Below, piece after piece: positions 8,866 through 19,074 of a stretch of 64,000 nucleotides of DNA; position 1 is the first letter of the stretch, and each line of letters begins with the position of its first letter. Made by a program: the position numbers and the translations under genes. The DNA comes from Caulobacteraceae bacterium PMMR1. Its GTDB lineage: Bacteria > Pseudomonadota > Alphaproteobacteria > Caulobacterales > Caulobacteraceae. The DNA lies in contig JPOM01000001.1 in assembly GCA_000733915.1 (NCBI GenBank), forward strand, positions 1,364,001-1,428,000, given 5' to 3'. The notes under the pieces are model-generated. The model was not told the origin of the DNA and made no database searches. It saw nothing but the letters and a program-made list of their open reading frames with translations.

Positions 8866-11050
8866 GGCGGCTCTTCGCCGTCCAGGGACGCTCGCCTCTG
8901 AGCGGCTCCGACCAGGTGAGGCGGTAGCCGTCGCCCTCGCCCCAGACCTCAGCCGCCCCGCCATGGTCGAAGGCCTCCGGGGTCAGGACCGTGCGGCCCT
9001 CGCAGGCTTGCGGCAGATCCGTCTCGGCGCGCAGGACGACGATGTCGCTGGCGAGGCAAAGGGTCGCCAGTTGGGCCGGCGCCGGGGCCCGCGTGCTCCA
9101 CCAGGCGCCGAGCGCCGGTTCGGTGTCCCGCCGGGGAAGGCAGAGCTTGCGGTCGCAGTCGAACAGCGCATCTCTGGCGGCCTCGGGGTCGGCGGACGCG
9201 CGGAGACCGCGGCGGGCGGTCCAAAGGTCCAGCGCATATTGCCGTTGGCCGGGCTTCAGAGGCACGACCTCGCCGGCGCTGGCGACCGCGGCGGCGTTGC
9301 CGTCGTTGGCGATCCAGGCCAGCGGCGCGGCGGGCCTGGGCCAAACCAGCACCGCACAGGCGAGCGGCAGCCCCGCCCAGCGCAGCCGTCCCTTCCACAG
9401 GCAGGCGAAGAGGATGCCGGCGAAGGCGATCACCAGCGCGACCGGCGGCGCGCTCGCCACGGTAGCCTGGGCGAAGGGCGCGCCGGCGCAGGCGCGTGCG
9501 ATCCACAGGATCGCGTCCGCCGTCCAGGTCACGGCCGCCAGGGTCGGGGCGAGCAGCCACAGCGGCGCGTTCACCGCCTCCCCAAGCGCCGTCAGCGTCA
9601 AGGCGGGCATGAGCCCCGCGCTGGCGATGAAGTCGGCCGTGAGATTCGCAATCGGTCCATAGAACGCCATGCGGTTGAAGTGCTGCATGGCGAACGGCGC
9701 GGTCGCCAGTCCCGCCACGACGCTGACCATGAGCAAGGCCAGGAGCGCATCGCGGCCGTTCTGCAGCGCGCGGATCACGAGGGGCGCGTCCTTCAGGCGC
9801 GGGTGACGCGGCCAAACCTCGGCGAGCGCAACCAGGGCGGCGGTGGCCGAGAACGACATCTGGAAGCCCGGCTGGACCACGGCCTCGGGCTGCAGGAGCA
9901 GGATCGCAAGCGCGGCCATGGCCAGGGACCGGAGGCTGATCGCCTGGCGGTCCAGAAGGATGGCGAGATAGGCGACCGCTGCCGTGATCGCGGCGCGCTT
10001 GGCCGGCGCATGCGCCCCGGAAAACAGCAGATAGGTCAGGACGATGAGCAGCGCTCCGGCCGCAGCGACCTTCTTGCCGGGCACGCGCAGCGCGAGCCGG
10101 GGCACGGCGGCGATCAGCAGGCGAAGCGCGGCGAAGACGAAGCCGCTTACCGCCGCGGTGTGGAGCCCGGCGATGGCGAGCATATGCGCCAGCCCCGAGC
10201 CGCGCAGGGCTTCGGCGTCGTCCACGTCCAGCCAGCCCTCGAAGCTGGTCGCGACCGTGACCGCCAGGCCCCGGGCGGCGAGGCCGTCCTGGCCCATGAC
10301 GGCGCCCAGGTCCTCCGCCAAGCGGTTCGAAAGCGACCAGCGCGCCCGGTTCGCCGCGATCTGGAGCCGCGTCGGCAGATCGGGTCGCGCGCCTGCGGCC
10401 TCCGTCTCGCGCGGCTGGCGCAGCGCCAGGCCGACGCCGCCGATCTGCTCGAACCAGGCGTCGCGGGCGAAGTCGTAGCCGCCGGGGATGGCCGGCCGGG
10501 GCGGCGGGTTCAGCAGCGCCGTCATCTCCACCCGGGAGCCGGGCGCAAACACCGCCTCGGGATCGACCACCACCCGCAAGCGCCGCGGCGTCTGCGCGGG
10601 GCTCAGCCGCTCCACGCTCAACGGCGCGATCAGAAGCCGCCCCCGCCGGCTGGAGGGGCTGGAAACGTCAACCACCCAGCCCTGGAGCTTGCCCACGCCA
10701 TAGCCGGACGGCACGACGGGCGCGCGCACCATCTCGGTGGAAAGCTTCCCCATGGCGAAGCCGCCGAGCCCGAAGGCCAAGAGGGTCGAGAGCACGACAG
10801 CCAGGACGCTCCGGCCCCAAGCGGCCGCGGCGATGGCCAGAACCGCTGCGACCGCCGCGGGCGCGACCGCCGCCCAGAGGGCGGGCTCGTGCTTCAGGCC
10901 GAAGTAGCCCGCCGCGCCGGCGCCGAACGCCACGGGCGTCCACAAGGCGAGGTGGTCGGCTTGCGCGGCGACCTCCGCCCGCAGCCCCGCCCAGAGCACA
11001 GGCAAGTCCAGCCGGGCCGCCCGCAGCCTGGATAGGGCGGCGACGGCCAT
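8846..11050 (-). CDS. comEC: ComEC/Rec2-family DNA-uptake channel protein
   Basis: The 734-residue product is a multi-spanning inner-membrane protein related to ComEC, the channel for single-stranded DNA in natural transformation. It has early membrane helices, a soluble DUF4131-like segment (residues about 100-230), and the Competence domain with the signature [20 protein letters not shown] (about 300-320) and many helices to about 560. The C-terminal part is short and has no HxHxDH metallo-beta-lactamase motif, so the nuclease-like domain of longer ComEC proteins is absent. The ATG at 11050 is chosen because the frame upstream overlaps gltX. It is divergent from gltX with 40 bases between starts. 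Confidence 0.88.
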   Translation of the reverse strand: MAVAALSRLRAARLDLPVLWAGLRAEVAAQADHLALWTPVAFGAGAAGYFGLKHEPALWAAVAPAAVAAVLAIAAAAWGRSVLAVVLSTLLAFGLGGFAMGKLSTEMVRAPVVPSGYGVGKLQGWVVDVSSPSSRRGRLLIAPLSVERLSPAQTPRRLRVVVDPEAVFAPGSRVEMTALLNPPPRPAIPGGYDFARDAWFEQIGGVGLALRQPRETEAAGARPDLPTRLQIAANRARWSLSNRLAEDLGAVMGQDGLAARGLAVTVATSFEGWLDVDDAEALRGSGLAHMLAIAGLHTAAVSGFVFAALRLLIAAVPRLALRVPGKKVAAAGALLIVLTYLLFSGAHAPAKRAAITAAVAYLAILLDRQAISLRSLAMAALAILLLQPEAVVQPGFQMSFSATAALVALAEVWPRHPRLKDAPLVIRALQNGRDALLALLMVSVVAGLATAPFAMQHFNRMAFYGPIANLTADFIASAGLMPALTLTALGEAVNAPLWLLAPTLAAVTWTADAILWIARACAGAPFAQATVASAPPVALVIAFAGILFACLWKGRLRWAGLPLACAVLVWPRPAAPLAWIANDGNAAAVASAGEVVPLKPGQRQYALDLWTARRGLRASADPEAARDALFDCDRKLCLPRRDTEPALGAWWSTRAPAPAQLATLCLASDIVVLRAETDLPQACEGRTVLTPEAFDHGGAAEVWGEGDGYRLTWSEPLRGERPWTAKSRLSGSDE

Positions 11051-11090
11051 GCTAAGGCGGCCGACCCGTCCCGCTCCCCGTTCAGGCCCG

Positions 11091-12488
11091 ATGACCGTCG
11101 TCACCCGCTTCGCCCCCTCCCCGACGGGCTCGCTGCACATAGGCGGCGCCCGGACCGCCTTGTTCAACCTTCTTTATGCGCGCCACGCCGGCGGCCGCTT
11201 CCTGCTGCGGATCGAGGACACCGATCGGGAGCGGTCCACGGCGGCGGCGGTGCAGGCGATCTTCGATGGCCTGAACTGGCTGGGCGTGACGCCGGACGCG
11301 GAGCCGGTGTTCCAGCACACCCGCGCCGAGCGGCACCGCGAGGTGGTCATGCAGCTGCTCGCCCGCGGTCGGGCCTATCGCGACTATATGACGGTGGAGG
11401 AGCTCGAGGCCGAGCGCGAGCGGGCCCGCGCCGAGGGGCGCGCGATCCGCTCCGTCTGGCGGGACCGGACGGCGGAGCCCGGCGACAACCGCCCGCACGT
11501 CATCCGCTTCAAGGGCCCGCTTCAGGGCGAGACGGTGGTGCAGGACCTGGTCAAGGGGCCGGTGGTGTTCCGCAACATCGAGCTGGACGACCTCGTGCTG
11601 CTGCGCTCCGACGGCGCTCCGACCTACAACCTCGCCGTCGTGGTGGACGACCACGACATGGGCGTGACCCACGTGATCCGCGGCGACGACCACCTGAACA
11701 ACGCCGCGCGCCAGAGCCTGATCTATCAGGCGCTCGACTGGCCCGTGCCGGCCTTTGCGCACATCCCGCTGATCCACGGGCCGGACGGGGCCAAGCTCAG
11801 CAAGCGTCACGGGGCTCAGGCCGTAAGCGAGTTCGCCGACATGGGCTATCTGCCCGAGGCCATGCGCAACTACCTGGCCCGGCTGGGCTGGGGCCACGGC
11901 GACGACGAGCTCTTCACCGACGAACAGGCGATCGCCTGGTTCGATGTCGCCGACGTGGTCAAGGCGCCGGCCCGCCTGGACTGGGCCAAGCTCAACTTCG
12001 TCAACCAGCAGTATATCCGCGCGGCCGACGACGACCGTTTGGCCGGCATGGCGCTGAAGGTGCACCGCGACCGGGGCGTGCTCATCACCCGATCCGGCGA
12101 GGCGCGGCTGCGCGCCGCCGTCCCGATCGTGAAGGAGGGCGCCCAGACCATCCTGCAGCTGGGCGACCTGACCCTGTTCACCCTGAAGGAGCGCCCCGTC
12201 GGCGTCGACGAGAAGACCGCCCAGCTGCTGACCGAGGAGACGCGCGCGCGCCTGGATCGCCTGCGTATCCGACTGGCGGAGGCCGCCGACTGGACGCCGC
12301 CTGCGCTCGAGGCCGAACTGCGCGCCTTCGCCGAATCGGAGGGCGTGGGCCTGGGCAAGATCGGGCCCGCACTGCGCGGCTGCCTGTCGGGGGGGGCGCC
12401 TGCGCCGGACCTCGCCGGCACGCTCACCGCGCTCGGACGCGATGAGAGTCTGGGTCGCCTCGCAGACGCCCTTTCGCCGGTCGGCTAA
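11091..12488 (+). CDS. gltX: Glutamyl-tRNA synthetase
   Basis: This class I synthetase charges tRNA-Glu. The 465-residue product begins with RFAPSPTGSLHIGGARTA, containing the HIGH-type motif, and has the KMSKS-type loop as KLSKRHGAQ around residue 240, followed by the helical anticodon-binding domain. Length and motif spacing are normal. The ATG at 11091 is used; the open frame upstream encodes an Arg/Pro-rich stretch unlike the family. Alphaproteobacteria often have two GltX-type enzymes, and which one this is cannot be decided from sequence reading alone. Confidence 0.96.
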   Translation: MTVVTRFAPSPTGSLHIGGARTALFNLLYARHAGGRFLLRIEDTDRERSTAAAVQAIFDGLNWLGVTPDAEPVFQHTRAERHREVVMQLLARGRAYRDYMTVEELEAERERARAEGRAIRSVWRDRTAEPGDNRPHVIRFKGPLQGETVVQDLVKGPVVFRNIELDDLVLLRSDGAPTYNLAVVVDDHDMGVTHVIRGDDHLNNAARQSLIYQALDWPVPAFAHIPLIHGPDGAKLSKRHGAQAVSEFADMGYLPEAMRNYLARLGWGHGDDELFTDEQAIAWFDVADVVKAPARLDWAKLNFVNQQYIRAADDDRLAGMALKVHRDRGVLITRSGEARLRAAVPIVKEGAQTILQLGDLTLFTLKERPVGVDEKTAQLLTEETRARLDRLRIRLAEAADWTPPALEAELRAFAESEGVGLGKIGPALRGCLSGGAPAPDLAGTLTALGRDESLGRLADALSPVG

Positions 12489-12567
12489 GGCTGTATAACG
12501 CCGCGGAAGCCGCCACGCTGCGCCGCACAAAGCCGGCGCCTGCGGACGGACCACAGCGAGGTCCCCC

Positions 12568-13869
12568 ATGGAAAACAAGACCCAGCCCAACGGCACGGCG
12601 CGCCTGGAGATCGCAGGCAAGAGCTACGAACTGCCCATCCTGAAGGGCTCCACCGGGCCGGATGTCATCGATATCCGCAAGCTCTATGCCGAGGCGGGCG
12701 TCTTCACCTACGACCCGGGCTTCACCTCCACCGCCAGCTGCGAAAGCACGATCACCTACATCGACGGCGACAAGGGCGTGCTGCTCTACCGCGGCTACCC
12801 GATCGAGCAGCTGGCCGAGAAGTCGAATTTCCTGGAGGTCTGCTACCTGCTGCTGAACGGCGAGCTGCCGACCGCCTCGGAGTTCGCCGAGTTCGAGTAC
12901 CACATCACCCACCACACCATGCTGCATGCGCAGTTCGACCGCTTCTTCGCTGGGTTCCGCAGCGACGCGCATCCGATGGCGATCATGGTGGGCGCGGTGG
13001 GCGCGCTGTCGGCCTTCTATCACGACAGCACCAACATCCAGGACCTGAAGCAGCGCGAAATTTCTGCGCACCGGATGATCGCCAAGATGCCGACCATCGC
13101 GGCGCGAGCTTTCAAGTACTCCGCAGGCCAGCCTTTCGTTTACCCGCACAACAGCCTGGGATATGCGGAAAACTTCCTGCGGATGTGCTTCTCGGTTCCG
13201 GCCGAGGAGTATAAGATCAATCCCGTCCTGGCCCGCGCCATGGATCGCATCTTCATCCTGCACGCCGATCACGAGCAGAACGCCTCCACCTCGACGGTTC
13301 GGCTGTCGGGCTCTTCGGGCGCCAATCCCTTCGCCTGCATCGCGGCGGGCATCGCCTGCCTCTGGGGTCCGAGCCACGGCGGCGCCAATGAAGAGGCGCT
13401 GAACATGCTGCGCGAGATCGGCGCCGTGGACCGCATCCCTGAGTACGTCCAGGGCGTGAAGGATAAGAAGTACCGCCTGATGGGCTTCGGCCACCGCGTC
13501 TACAAGAACTATGATCCGCGCGCGAAGGTCATGCAGCAGACCGCACATGAGGTGCTGGACGAGCTCGGCAAGCATGACGAGCCCCTGCTGAAGGTGGCGC
13601 TCGAACTCGAGAAGATCGCGCTGAATGACGAATACTTTATCAGCCACAAGCTCTATCCGAACGTCGATTTCTACTCGGGCATCACGCTGAACGCGATGGG
13701 CTTCCCGAGCGAGATGTTCACGGTGCTTTTCGCCCTGGCGCGCACCGTGGGCTGGATCGCGCAGTGGAAGGAGATGATCGAGGACCCGAGCCAGAAGATC
13801 GGCCGCCCGCGGCAGGTCTACACCGGCGCGACCGAGCGGCAGTACGTCAGCGTCGATCAGCGGGGCTGA
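12568..13869 (+). CDS. gltA: Citrate synthase (type II)
   Basis: Citrate synthase condenses oxaloacetate with acetyl-CoA at the entry of the TCA cycle. The 433-residue length fits the hexameric NADH-sensitive type of Gram-negative bacteria. Visible blocks are [13 protein letters not shown], the catalytic His in [11 protein letters not shown], a second His in [13 protein letters not shown], the signature [15 protein letters not shown], and the catalytic Asp region [11 protein letters not shown] ribosome-binding GAGGT sits 6 bases before the ATG. It follows gltX with a 79-base gap. Confidence 0.97.
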   Translation: MENKTQPNGTARLEIAGKSYELPILKGSTGPDVIDIRKLYAEAGVFTYDPGFTSTASCESTITYIDGDKGVLLYRGYPIEQLAEKSNFLEVCYLLLNGELPTASEFAEFEYHITHHTMLHAQFDRFFAGFRSDAHPMAIMVGAVGALSAFYHDSTNIQDLKQREISAHRMIAKMPTIAARAFKYSAGQPFVYPHNSLGYAENFLRMCFSVPAEEYKINPVLARAMDRIFILHADHEQNASTSTVRLSGSSGANPFACIAAGIACLWGPSHGGANEEALNMLREIGAVDRIPEYVQGVKDKKYRLMGFGHRVYKNYDPRAKVMQQTAHEVLDELGKHDEPLLKVALELEKIALNDEYFISHKLYPNVDFYSGITLNAMGFPSEMFTVLFALARTVGWIAQWKEMIEDPSQKIGRPRQVYTGATERQYVSVDQRG

Positions 13870-13873
13870 GGCG

Positions 13874-14047
13874 ATGCCCGCGCTCGAGCCCCGCGTTAGG
13901 ACCTGCCTTTGGCTCGAGAACGACATCGAGACCGCGGTAGGTTTCTACGTCTCCTTGCTCCCCGGCTCGGAAGTCAGCTTGACGCAGCGTGCGAAGGATA
14001 TGGTGAAGATCGACGTCGCCGCCCTTGAGCGCGCCGCGCGAGCCTAG
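13874..14047 (+). pseudogene. Remnant of a VOC/PhnB-like (3-demethylubiquinone methyltransferase-like) gene
   Basis: A 57-residue frame joins two pieces that normally lie about 90 residues apart in PhnB-like VOC proteins. The N-terminal piece (TCLWLENDIETAVGFYVSLL then PGSEV) is the usual start of these proteins and runs directly into the usual C-terminal tail (AKDMVKIDVAALERAARA). The frame is intact, so an internal in-frame deletion is the simplest explanation; the product lacks the metal and substrate site and is unlikely to work. It starts 5 bases after gltA and overlaps the lpxB stop by 4 bases tail to tail. Confidence 0.6.
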
Positions 14048-15228
14048 GCCTGCGGGAGCTCGCGCCGCGGGCGCAGCATCTCCAGCACCGCCTCAGCCGC
14101 CTTCGCTGAAGGATCGCCCAGGTCCCGGCCCATCTTCGCCACAGCGTCGGTCTGGGCGGCGGCCTGGGCGGCGCGCGCGGCGGGGTCGTCCAGCAGGGGC
14201 TCCAGCGCGGCGACCAGGGCGGGTCCCGTCGCCTTGTCCTGCACCAGCTCCTTGGCCACCTCCCGGCCCGCGGCGATGTTGAAGAGGGTGATAAAGGGCG
14301 CGATCAGGAGCACCTGCGCCAGGGTATAGGTCAGGCGGTCGGCCTTGTAGGCGACCACCATGGGACAGCCCGCCAGCGCCAGCTCCGTCGTGACCGTGCC
14401 GCTGCAGGCCAGGGCCGCCGTGCCCGCGACGAAGGCGTCGTCCTTCAGCTCGGAACCTTCCAGCAGGGCGACCGGGACGGACCACTTGGCCAGTTCGGCG
14501 CGCACGAGGTCGGCGACGCTCGGGGCCACCGGCAGGGCTAGCTTCAGGTCCGGGCGGCGCGCGACCAGAGCGGCGGCCGCCTCGCCGAAGACGGGCATCA
14601 GGCGCCGGATCTCGTTCCTGCGGCTGCCAGGCAGGATCAGCAGGATGCGGTCCCCCTCCCCCGCCCCGACGGCCGCCCGGGCGCGCGCCGGGTCGGCGGC
14701 AACGAAGCTTCGGGTCAGGACCGGGTTGCCGACGAAGCGCACCGGCAGGCCGGTCCCTTCGTAGTAGGGAAGGTCCAGGCTCTGGGTGGAGAGGAGGAGG
14801 TCGACTTGCCGGGCCAGCTTCTTCGCGCGCCCCGGACGCGCGGCGAAGACCTGGGGCCCGACGTATTTGACGATGGGCAGGGCGCGATCCTGCCTTCGCA
14901 GGCGCGCGGCGACCCTGAGGCTGAAGCCCCACGCGTCGATCAGGACGGCGGCGTCGGGACGCTCCCGCGCAGCGAGGGCCGCGACCTCGTCCGCCCGACG
15001 GTTCACGCGGGGCAGGGCTCGGATGCCGTCCCAGAGTCCCAGGATGGCGAGGTCTCCGATCGGGAAGGCGGACGCAAGCCCCTCGGCCGCCATCCTGGCC
15101 CCGCCCACGCCCACGAAGCGCACGCCGTCCGGCCCGAGCCGGTCGCGCAGGGCGCGCATCAGGCCGGCGCCGAGATTGTCGGCGGAGTCCTCCGTGGCGG
15201 TGAGCAGCACGGTGGGCGGCGCGCTCAT
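14044..15228 (-). CDS. lpxB: Lipid-A-disaccharide synthase
   Basis: LpxB joins UDP-diacylglucosamine and lipid X to the lipid A disaccharide at the inner face of the inner membrane. The 394-residue product is a GT19 glycosyltransferase. It shows the early ATEDSADNLGAGLM block, KYVGPQVFAARPGRAKKL, the LPGSRRNEIRRLMPVF nucleotide-binding segment and SGTVTTELALAGCPMVVAY near the C-terminus. Its ATG overlaps the lpxI stop (ATGA), so it is the last gene of the lpx block and translationally coupled to it. Confidence 0.96.
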   Translation of the reverse strand: MSAPPTVLLTATEDSADNLGAGLMRALRDRLGPDGVRFVGVGGARMAAEGLASAFPIGDLAILGLWDGIRALPRVNRRADEVAALAARERPDAAVLIDAWGFSLRVAARLRRQDRALPIVKYVGPQVFAARPGRAKKLARQVDLLLSTQSLDLPYYEGTGLPVRFVGNPVLTRSFVAADPARARAAVGAGEGDRILLILPGSRRNEIRRLMPVFGEAAAALVARRPDLKLALPVAPSVADLVRAELAKWSVPVALLEGSELKDDAFVAGTAALACSGTVTTELALAGCPMVVAYKADRLTYTLAQVLLIAPFITLFNIAAGREVAKELVQDKATGPALVAALEPLLDDPAARAAQAAAQTDAVAKMGRDLGDPSAKAAEAVLEMLRPRRELPQA

Positions 15229-16067
15229 ACGTCCGGCTCGGGGGCCATGCCGACGACGAACAGGCCGAGACGGTCCGCGGCTTCGGCCACCGCGTCACGG
15301 TCCACCACGAGCAGCCCCCCCGCTTCTCCGGCCACGCCCGCAAATCCCGCGTGATGCGCCGCCTCGATTGTCCGAACACCGATGGTCGGCAGATCGATCC
15401 GCCGCTCCTGGATGGGCTTGGGCCACTTGACCAGCACGCCGGCCAGGGCGCCTGGGCGGCCCCGTATCGCCTCGGGCAGCTCGGCGCAGCGGGCGAGCAT
15501 GGCGTCCGTGCCCTCCTGAGCCTCCACCGCCAGCACCAGCCCCCGCGCGACCGCCACCGCCTGGCCGACATCGAACCGGCCCAGCGCCCGCGCCAGGGCG
15601 ACCCCCTGACGGATGTCGGCGAGATGCTCCGATGTCGGCGTATATCGTCCGAGCGCGCCCTGGCCGAGCGTCAGGCCGCGGTGTACGCTTTCCGCCCCCT
15701 CCACCGCGAAGCCCTCCTGCTCGAACATGTCCACGAAGACGCGCATGAGGGCGTCATCGCCCTTGCCGGCCGCCGCGATCGCCTTGGGCAGCAGCTGCAT
15801 CCCGCGCCAGTCGGGCCTCAGGCGCGCGAAATCCGGGCGCGAGACGTTGCCGACCAGACAGACGGCCTCGCACTGCGCGGCGCGCAACGCCCTCAGCACC
15901 TTGCCGACCTCGGCGATGCCGGCGTCCACGCCGTCGTAGGCCGTCAGGGCGACGTCGGCGAAGCCGCTCAGGCGCACCACGAACAGAGGCCGGCCGCTGC
16001 GCACGCACTCGGCCGCGAGGCGGATCGGCACCTCGCCTCCGCCGGCGATCAGGCCGAGTTTGCGCAT
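15225..16067 (-). CDS. lpxI: UDP-2,3-diacylglucosamine pyrophosphatase LpxI
   Basis: LpxI hydrolyses UDP-2,3-diacylglucosamine to lipid X and UMP; it replaces LpxH in alphaproteobacteria. The 280-residue product starts RKLGLIAGGGEVPIRLAAE, contains LVGNVSRPDF and GDDALMR around the middle, and ends with the conserved KWPKPIQERRIDLPTIGVRT block followed by DRDAVAEAAD. It sits 10 bases after lpxA and overlaps lpxB by 4 bases, matching its place in the pathway. Confidence 0.95.
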   Translation of the reverse strand: MRKLGLIAGGGEVPIRLAAECVRSGRPLFVVRLSGFADVALTAYDGVDAGIAEVGKVLRALRAAQCEAVCLVGNVSRPDFARLRPDWRGMQLLPKAIAAAGKGDDALMRVFVDMFEQEGFAVEGAESVHRGLTLGQGALGRYTPTSEHLADIRQGVALARALGRFDVGQAVAVARGLVLAVEAQEGTDAMLARCAELPEAIRGRPGALAGVLVKWPKPIQERRIDLPTIGVRTIEAAHHAGFAGVAGEAGGLLVVDRDAVAEAADRLGLFVVGMAPEPDV

Positions 16068-16077
16068 GGGCTAAAGG

Positions 16078-16866
16078 TCAGTCGCTCGGGCCGCAGAGCG
16101 GGCGGCTGGCGTCGGCGCGGATGAAGTCGACGATCTCCATCACCTCCGGCGAGGTGGCGAAGACGCGCGCGACGTCGTCCAGGCGCTCCTGGAAGGTGCC
16201 CTCGTCGGCGTAGAGTAAGCGATAGGCGGCGCGGAGATCGTTGATCGCCTCCCGCGAGAAGCCGCGCCGCTTCAGCCCCACCAGGTTCAGGCCTTCCAGG
16301 TGCGCGTGATTGCCGTAAACCGAGCCGTAGGGGATCACGTCCCGCGTCAGGACCGCCCCGCCCCCCGCGAAGGCGTAGCGTCCAACCCGGGTATGCTGGT
16401 GCACGGCGCTGAGCCCGCCCATGAAGACGTAGTCGCCGATATTCACGTGTCCGCCCAGCGTCGCGTTGTTGGCGAAGATGACGTGGTCGCCCACGATACA
16501 GTCGTGCGCCACATGCGCGGCGACCATGAACAGGCCGTCGGAGCCGACTTTCGTCACCCCCCCGCCTAGCACCGTGCCGGCGTGCATGGTCACGTGCTCG
16601 CGAATGACATTGCGCGCCCCGATGATCAGGCGCGTCTCCTCGCCCCGGTGCGCGACGTGCTGAGGCGGACCGCCCAACACCGCAAACGGGTTTACGACCG
16701 TATCGGGGCCGATCTCGGTGGCGCCGTCGACCACCACGTGGGACACCAGGCGCACGCGCTCGTGCAGCACCGCCTTGGCGCCCACCACGCAATAAGGGCC
16801 GACATCCACGTCGGCGGCCAGGTGCGCGCCCGCGTGGACGACGGCGGTCGGATGGATCAGGCTCAT
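16078..16866 (-). CDS. lpxA: UDP-N-acetylglucosamine acyltransferase
   Basis: LpxA adds the first hydroxyacyl chain to UDP-GlcNAc, the first step of lipid A synthesis. The 262-residue product is a left-handed beta-helix built of hexapeptide repeats ([20 protein letters not shown] and onward), with the catalytic His in [15 protein letters not shown]-terminal helical domain ([19 protein letters not shown]) is present as in the family. The ATG at 16864-16866 overlaps the fabZ stop (ATGA). A much longer open frame upstream lies over fabZ and is not the real start. Confidence 0.97.
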   Translation of the reverse strand: MSLIHPTAVVHAGAHLAADVDVGPYCVVGAKAVLHERVRLVSHVVVDGATEIGPDTVVNPFAVLGGPPQHVAHRGEETRLIIGARNVIREHVTMHAGTVLGGGVTKVGSDGLFMVAAHVAHDCIVGDHVIFANNATLGGHVNIGDYVFMGGLSAVHQHTRVGRYAFAGGGAVLTRDVIPYGSVYGNHAHLEGLNLVGLKRRGFSREAINDLRAAYRLLYADEGTFQERLDDVARVFATSPEVMEIVDFIRADASRPLCGPSD

Positions 16867-17342
16867 GCGCGCTGTTCGACCACCATGGCGGCGAACTCCG
16901 CTTCCGCGGCGATGCGGCCGTCGACAAACGCCTGGCCGCGGAACTTGAACACGTCGGCGCGCGCGCGCAGGACCTCGACGTTCATGCGCAGCACGTCGCC
17001 CGGACGCACCGGCGCGCGGAAACGGACATTGTCCAGCGTCATGAAGAAGATGGTCTTGCCCTCGACGTCGGCGTTCAGCGACTTCGACATCAGGACCGCA
17101 CCGGTCTGGGCCAGGGCCTCCACGATCAGCACGCCGGGCATGACCGGGTTTCCGGGGAAGTGGCCCATGAAGAAGGGCTCGTTGGCGGTCACGCACTTGA
17201 TGCCGACGATCGACTGGTGCGCGACGTAGTTCTCCGCACGGTCCACCAGCAGGAACGGATAGCGGTGCGGTATCCGACGCAGAATCTCCTGCATGTCGAT
17301 GGAGATCGGAACCTCCTCCACCCCCATTTCAACCGTCGCCAT
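16863..17342 (-). CDS. fabZ: 3-hydroxyacyl-ACP dehydratase FabZ
   Basis: FabZ dehydrates beta-hydroxyacyl-ACP in fatty acid elongation, and competes with LpxA and LpxD for hydroxymyristoyl-ACP, which explains its place between them. The 159-residue hot-dog protein has [12 protein letters not shown] at about residues 24-35 and the active-site block [20 protein letters not shown] with catalytic His and, a few residues later, Glu. I choose the ATG at 17340-17342; it overlaps the end of lpxD by 14 bases. Confidence 0.97.
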   Translation of the reverse strand: MATVEMGVEEVPISIDMQEILRRIPHRYPFLLVDRAENYVAHQSIVGIKCVTANEPFFMGHFPGNPVMPGVLIVEALAQTGAVLMSKSLNADVEGKTIFFMTLDNVRFRAPVRPGDVLRMNVEVLRARADVFKFRGQAFVDGRIAAEAEFAAMVVEQRA

Positions 17343-18357
17343 TGCGCGCCCCCTCCCGCCTGTCGACCATCTTCGACACCCATGCCAGTTCGCGCATGAA
17401 GCGCCGGATCGGCCGGGCGGGCACTCCGCACCATGTCTCACCGGGCGGAATGTCGCGCATGGCTAGCGCGCCGGCCGCCAGCTGCATGCCGGCGCCGAGC
17501 ACCAGGTGGTCGCCCACCCCCGCCTTGCCGCCGAACTGCGCCCCGTCCCCGACCTGGACGCTGCCCGAGAGCCCCGTCTGAGCCGCCAGGGCGCAATTTC
17601 GTCCGATCACGACGTTGTGGCCGATCTGGCACAGGTTGTCGATCTTGGTGTGCTCGCCGATGACGGTGTCGTCGAAGGCGCCCCGGTCTATGCAGGTCTG
17701 CGCGCCGACGGTGACGTCGTCTTGCAGGATCACCCGGCCGAGCTGAGGCAGGTCCATGGCCCCCTGCTGGCTGGCGGCGACGCCAAAGCCCGCCTCGCCG
17801 ATCACCGCCCCCGCCAAGATCCGTACGCGATCCCCGATCAGCGCGTGGCTGATCACCGCGTTCGGGCGCACATGGCCGTCGCGTCCGATCGCGACGCCCG
17901 GACCGATGACGACGTTGCTCTCGATCCGCGTGCCCCGGCCGATCTTCGCGCCGGGCCCGACGAAGACGCCCGGGGCCAGGACGACGCCGGGCTCGAGCTC
18001 CGCTTCCGGGTGTAGGGCGGGCGCATCCGCCGGATGGCGGCGCTCGCGGAACAGGTGGTTGGCGGCGCGGGCGAAGGCGGCCTGCGGCTCGCCCGTGATC
18101 AGAGCGACGCAGCCCGGCGGCGCGAACGCCGCATGCTCGGGCCGCACGAAGCAGGCGCCGGCGCGGGTGCCGCGTAGGGCGTCGGCGTAGCGCCGGTCGT
18201 TGAAGAAGCTGACCGCGTCGGGGCCTGCACGGTCCAGCGGCGCGACGGTCGCGATCCTGCGCCCCGCCGCCCCGCCGGGCGCCTCGGCCCCCGCAATCGC
18301 GGCAAGCTCGGTCAGGTCGGCCGGACCCAGCGCTTCGAAGAAACGGGAGTCCGGCAC
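17329..18357 (-). CDS. lpxD: UDP-3-O-acylglucosamine N-acyltransferase
   Basis: LpxD adds the N-linked hydroxyacyl chain to the deacetylated glucosamine intermediate. The 342-residue product has an N-terminal uridine-binding domain (to about residue 100, with VSFFNDRRYADAL), then hexapeptide repeats forming a beta-helix, the catalytic His in NLCQIGHNVVIG, and the C-terminal GVPARPIRRFMRELAW. It overlaps fabZ by 14 bases and follows skp by 23 bases. Confidence 0.96.
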   Translation of the reverse strand: MPDSRFFEALGPADLTELAAIAGAEAPGGAAGRRIATVAPLDRAGPDAVSFFNDRRYADALRGTRAGACFVRPEHAAFAPPGCVALITGEPQAAFARAANHLFRERRHPADAPALHPEAELEPGVVLAPGVFVGPGAKIGRGTRIESNVVIGPGVAIGRDGHVRPNAVISHALIGDRVRILAGAVIGEAGFGVAASQQGAMDLPQLGRVILQDDVTVGAQTCIDRGAFDDTVIGEHTKIDNLCQIGHNVVIGRNCALAAQTGLSGSVQVGDGAQFGGKAGVGDHLVLGAGMQLAAGALAMRDIPPGETWCGVPARPIRRFMRELAWVSKMVDRREGARNGDG

Positions 18358-18380
18358 TGCGACCTTGCTCCGGTCCGGTC

Positions 18381-19069
18381 TTAGCGGCCGGCTGCGGCCG
18401 GGGTCGTTTCCAGGCGCTCGCGATCGAAGGTGATCGAGGGCATGCGCTGATTGAGCTGAGCGATGGCCGCATCGCTGAGGTCCATCGCGGCGTTTGCGCC
18501 CACGACCGCGCCCTCGCCGTTCAGCAGGATGCCGCAGTTGCGCTGCTGCACCAGGCCGGCGACGATCGGGTTCAGCTGCGCCTGGACCTGGCCAAGCGCC
18601 TTCTGGACGGTCAGCTCAAGCTCACGCTGGCGGATCTGCGCCTTGCGGTCGAGCTGATCAGCGCGGCCCTGCAGGGCCTGGCCGCGCTGTTGCAGCTGAT
18701 CCTGCGTGAGCGAGGCGCGCTGGCCATCGAGCGCCTTGGCGTCGTTCTGCAGCGTGGTCTGCTCGCCCTGAAGCTCGGCCTGAACCTGCTGCTTCAGCGC
18801 GTTCATGCGGGTGTTGATGGCCTGGCCGACGCTCGACCCTGCCAGGACCCGCTCGCCGAAGATGACGCAGACGCCCTGGACCGGCGGGCCCCAGTTGATG
18901 TTCGGGGCGGCGGCGACGGTGGGACGCGCGGCGGCGGTCGCGGCGGGCCGGGCCGCCGGGCGGCGGCGGCCGCAGCTCCGCGCGTCGTCGCGCGGGTCTG
19001 GGCGAGCGCAGGCGCGGCCGCCATCGCGGCAAGGCAAAGGGCGGCGAACGCCGTGTTCAAGGTCTTCAT
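18381..19069 (-). CDS. Periplasmic chaperone Skp/OmpH family, split by a one-base frameshift
   Basis: Skp escorts unfolded outer-membrane proteins to BamA, its upstream neighbour. One frame gives a clear signal peptide (MKTLNTAFAALCLAAMAAAP then ALAQ); another gives the mature part with the OmpH-type start VCVIFGERVLAGSSVGQAI and long Gln/Leu-rich helices typical of the Skp tentacles. The two meet in an Ala/Pro-rich linker at the GGG at 18958-18960 (plus strand); one more base there restores about 229 residues. I choose the ATG at 19067-19069; an ATG at 19075 is also possible. The join is less certain than the other shifts because the linker is poorly conserved. Confidence 0.8.
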
Positions 19070-19074
19070 GGCCA

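Noticed and set aside
8963..11035. A 690-codon open frame on the plus strand opposite comEC
   Set aside because: It is the antisense shadow of a GC-rich gene: Arg/Gly/Gln-rich with no domain, while the minus strand encodes a clear ComEC protein.
13874..14047. Intact small VOC protein
   Set aside because: At 57 residues it cannot form the paired beta-alpha-beta-beta-beta modules of the fold, and its two ends correspond to distant parts of a full-length protein.
16078..17196. A 372-codon version of lpxA extending over fabZ
   Set aside because: The upstream part is an Arg-rich out-of-frame reading of fabZ; lpxA begins at the ATG overlapping the fabZ stop.
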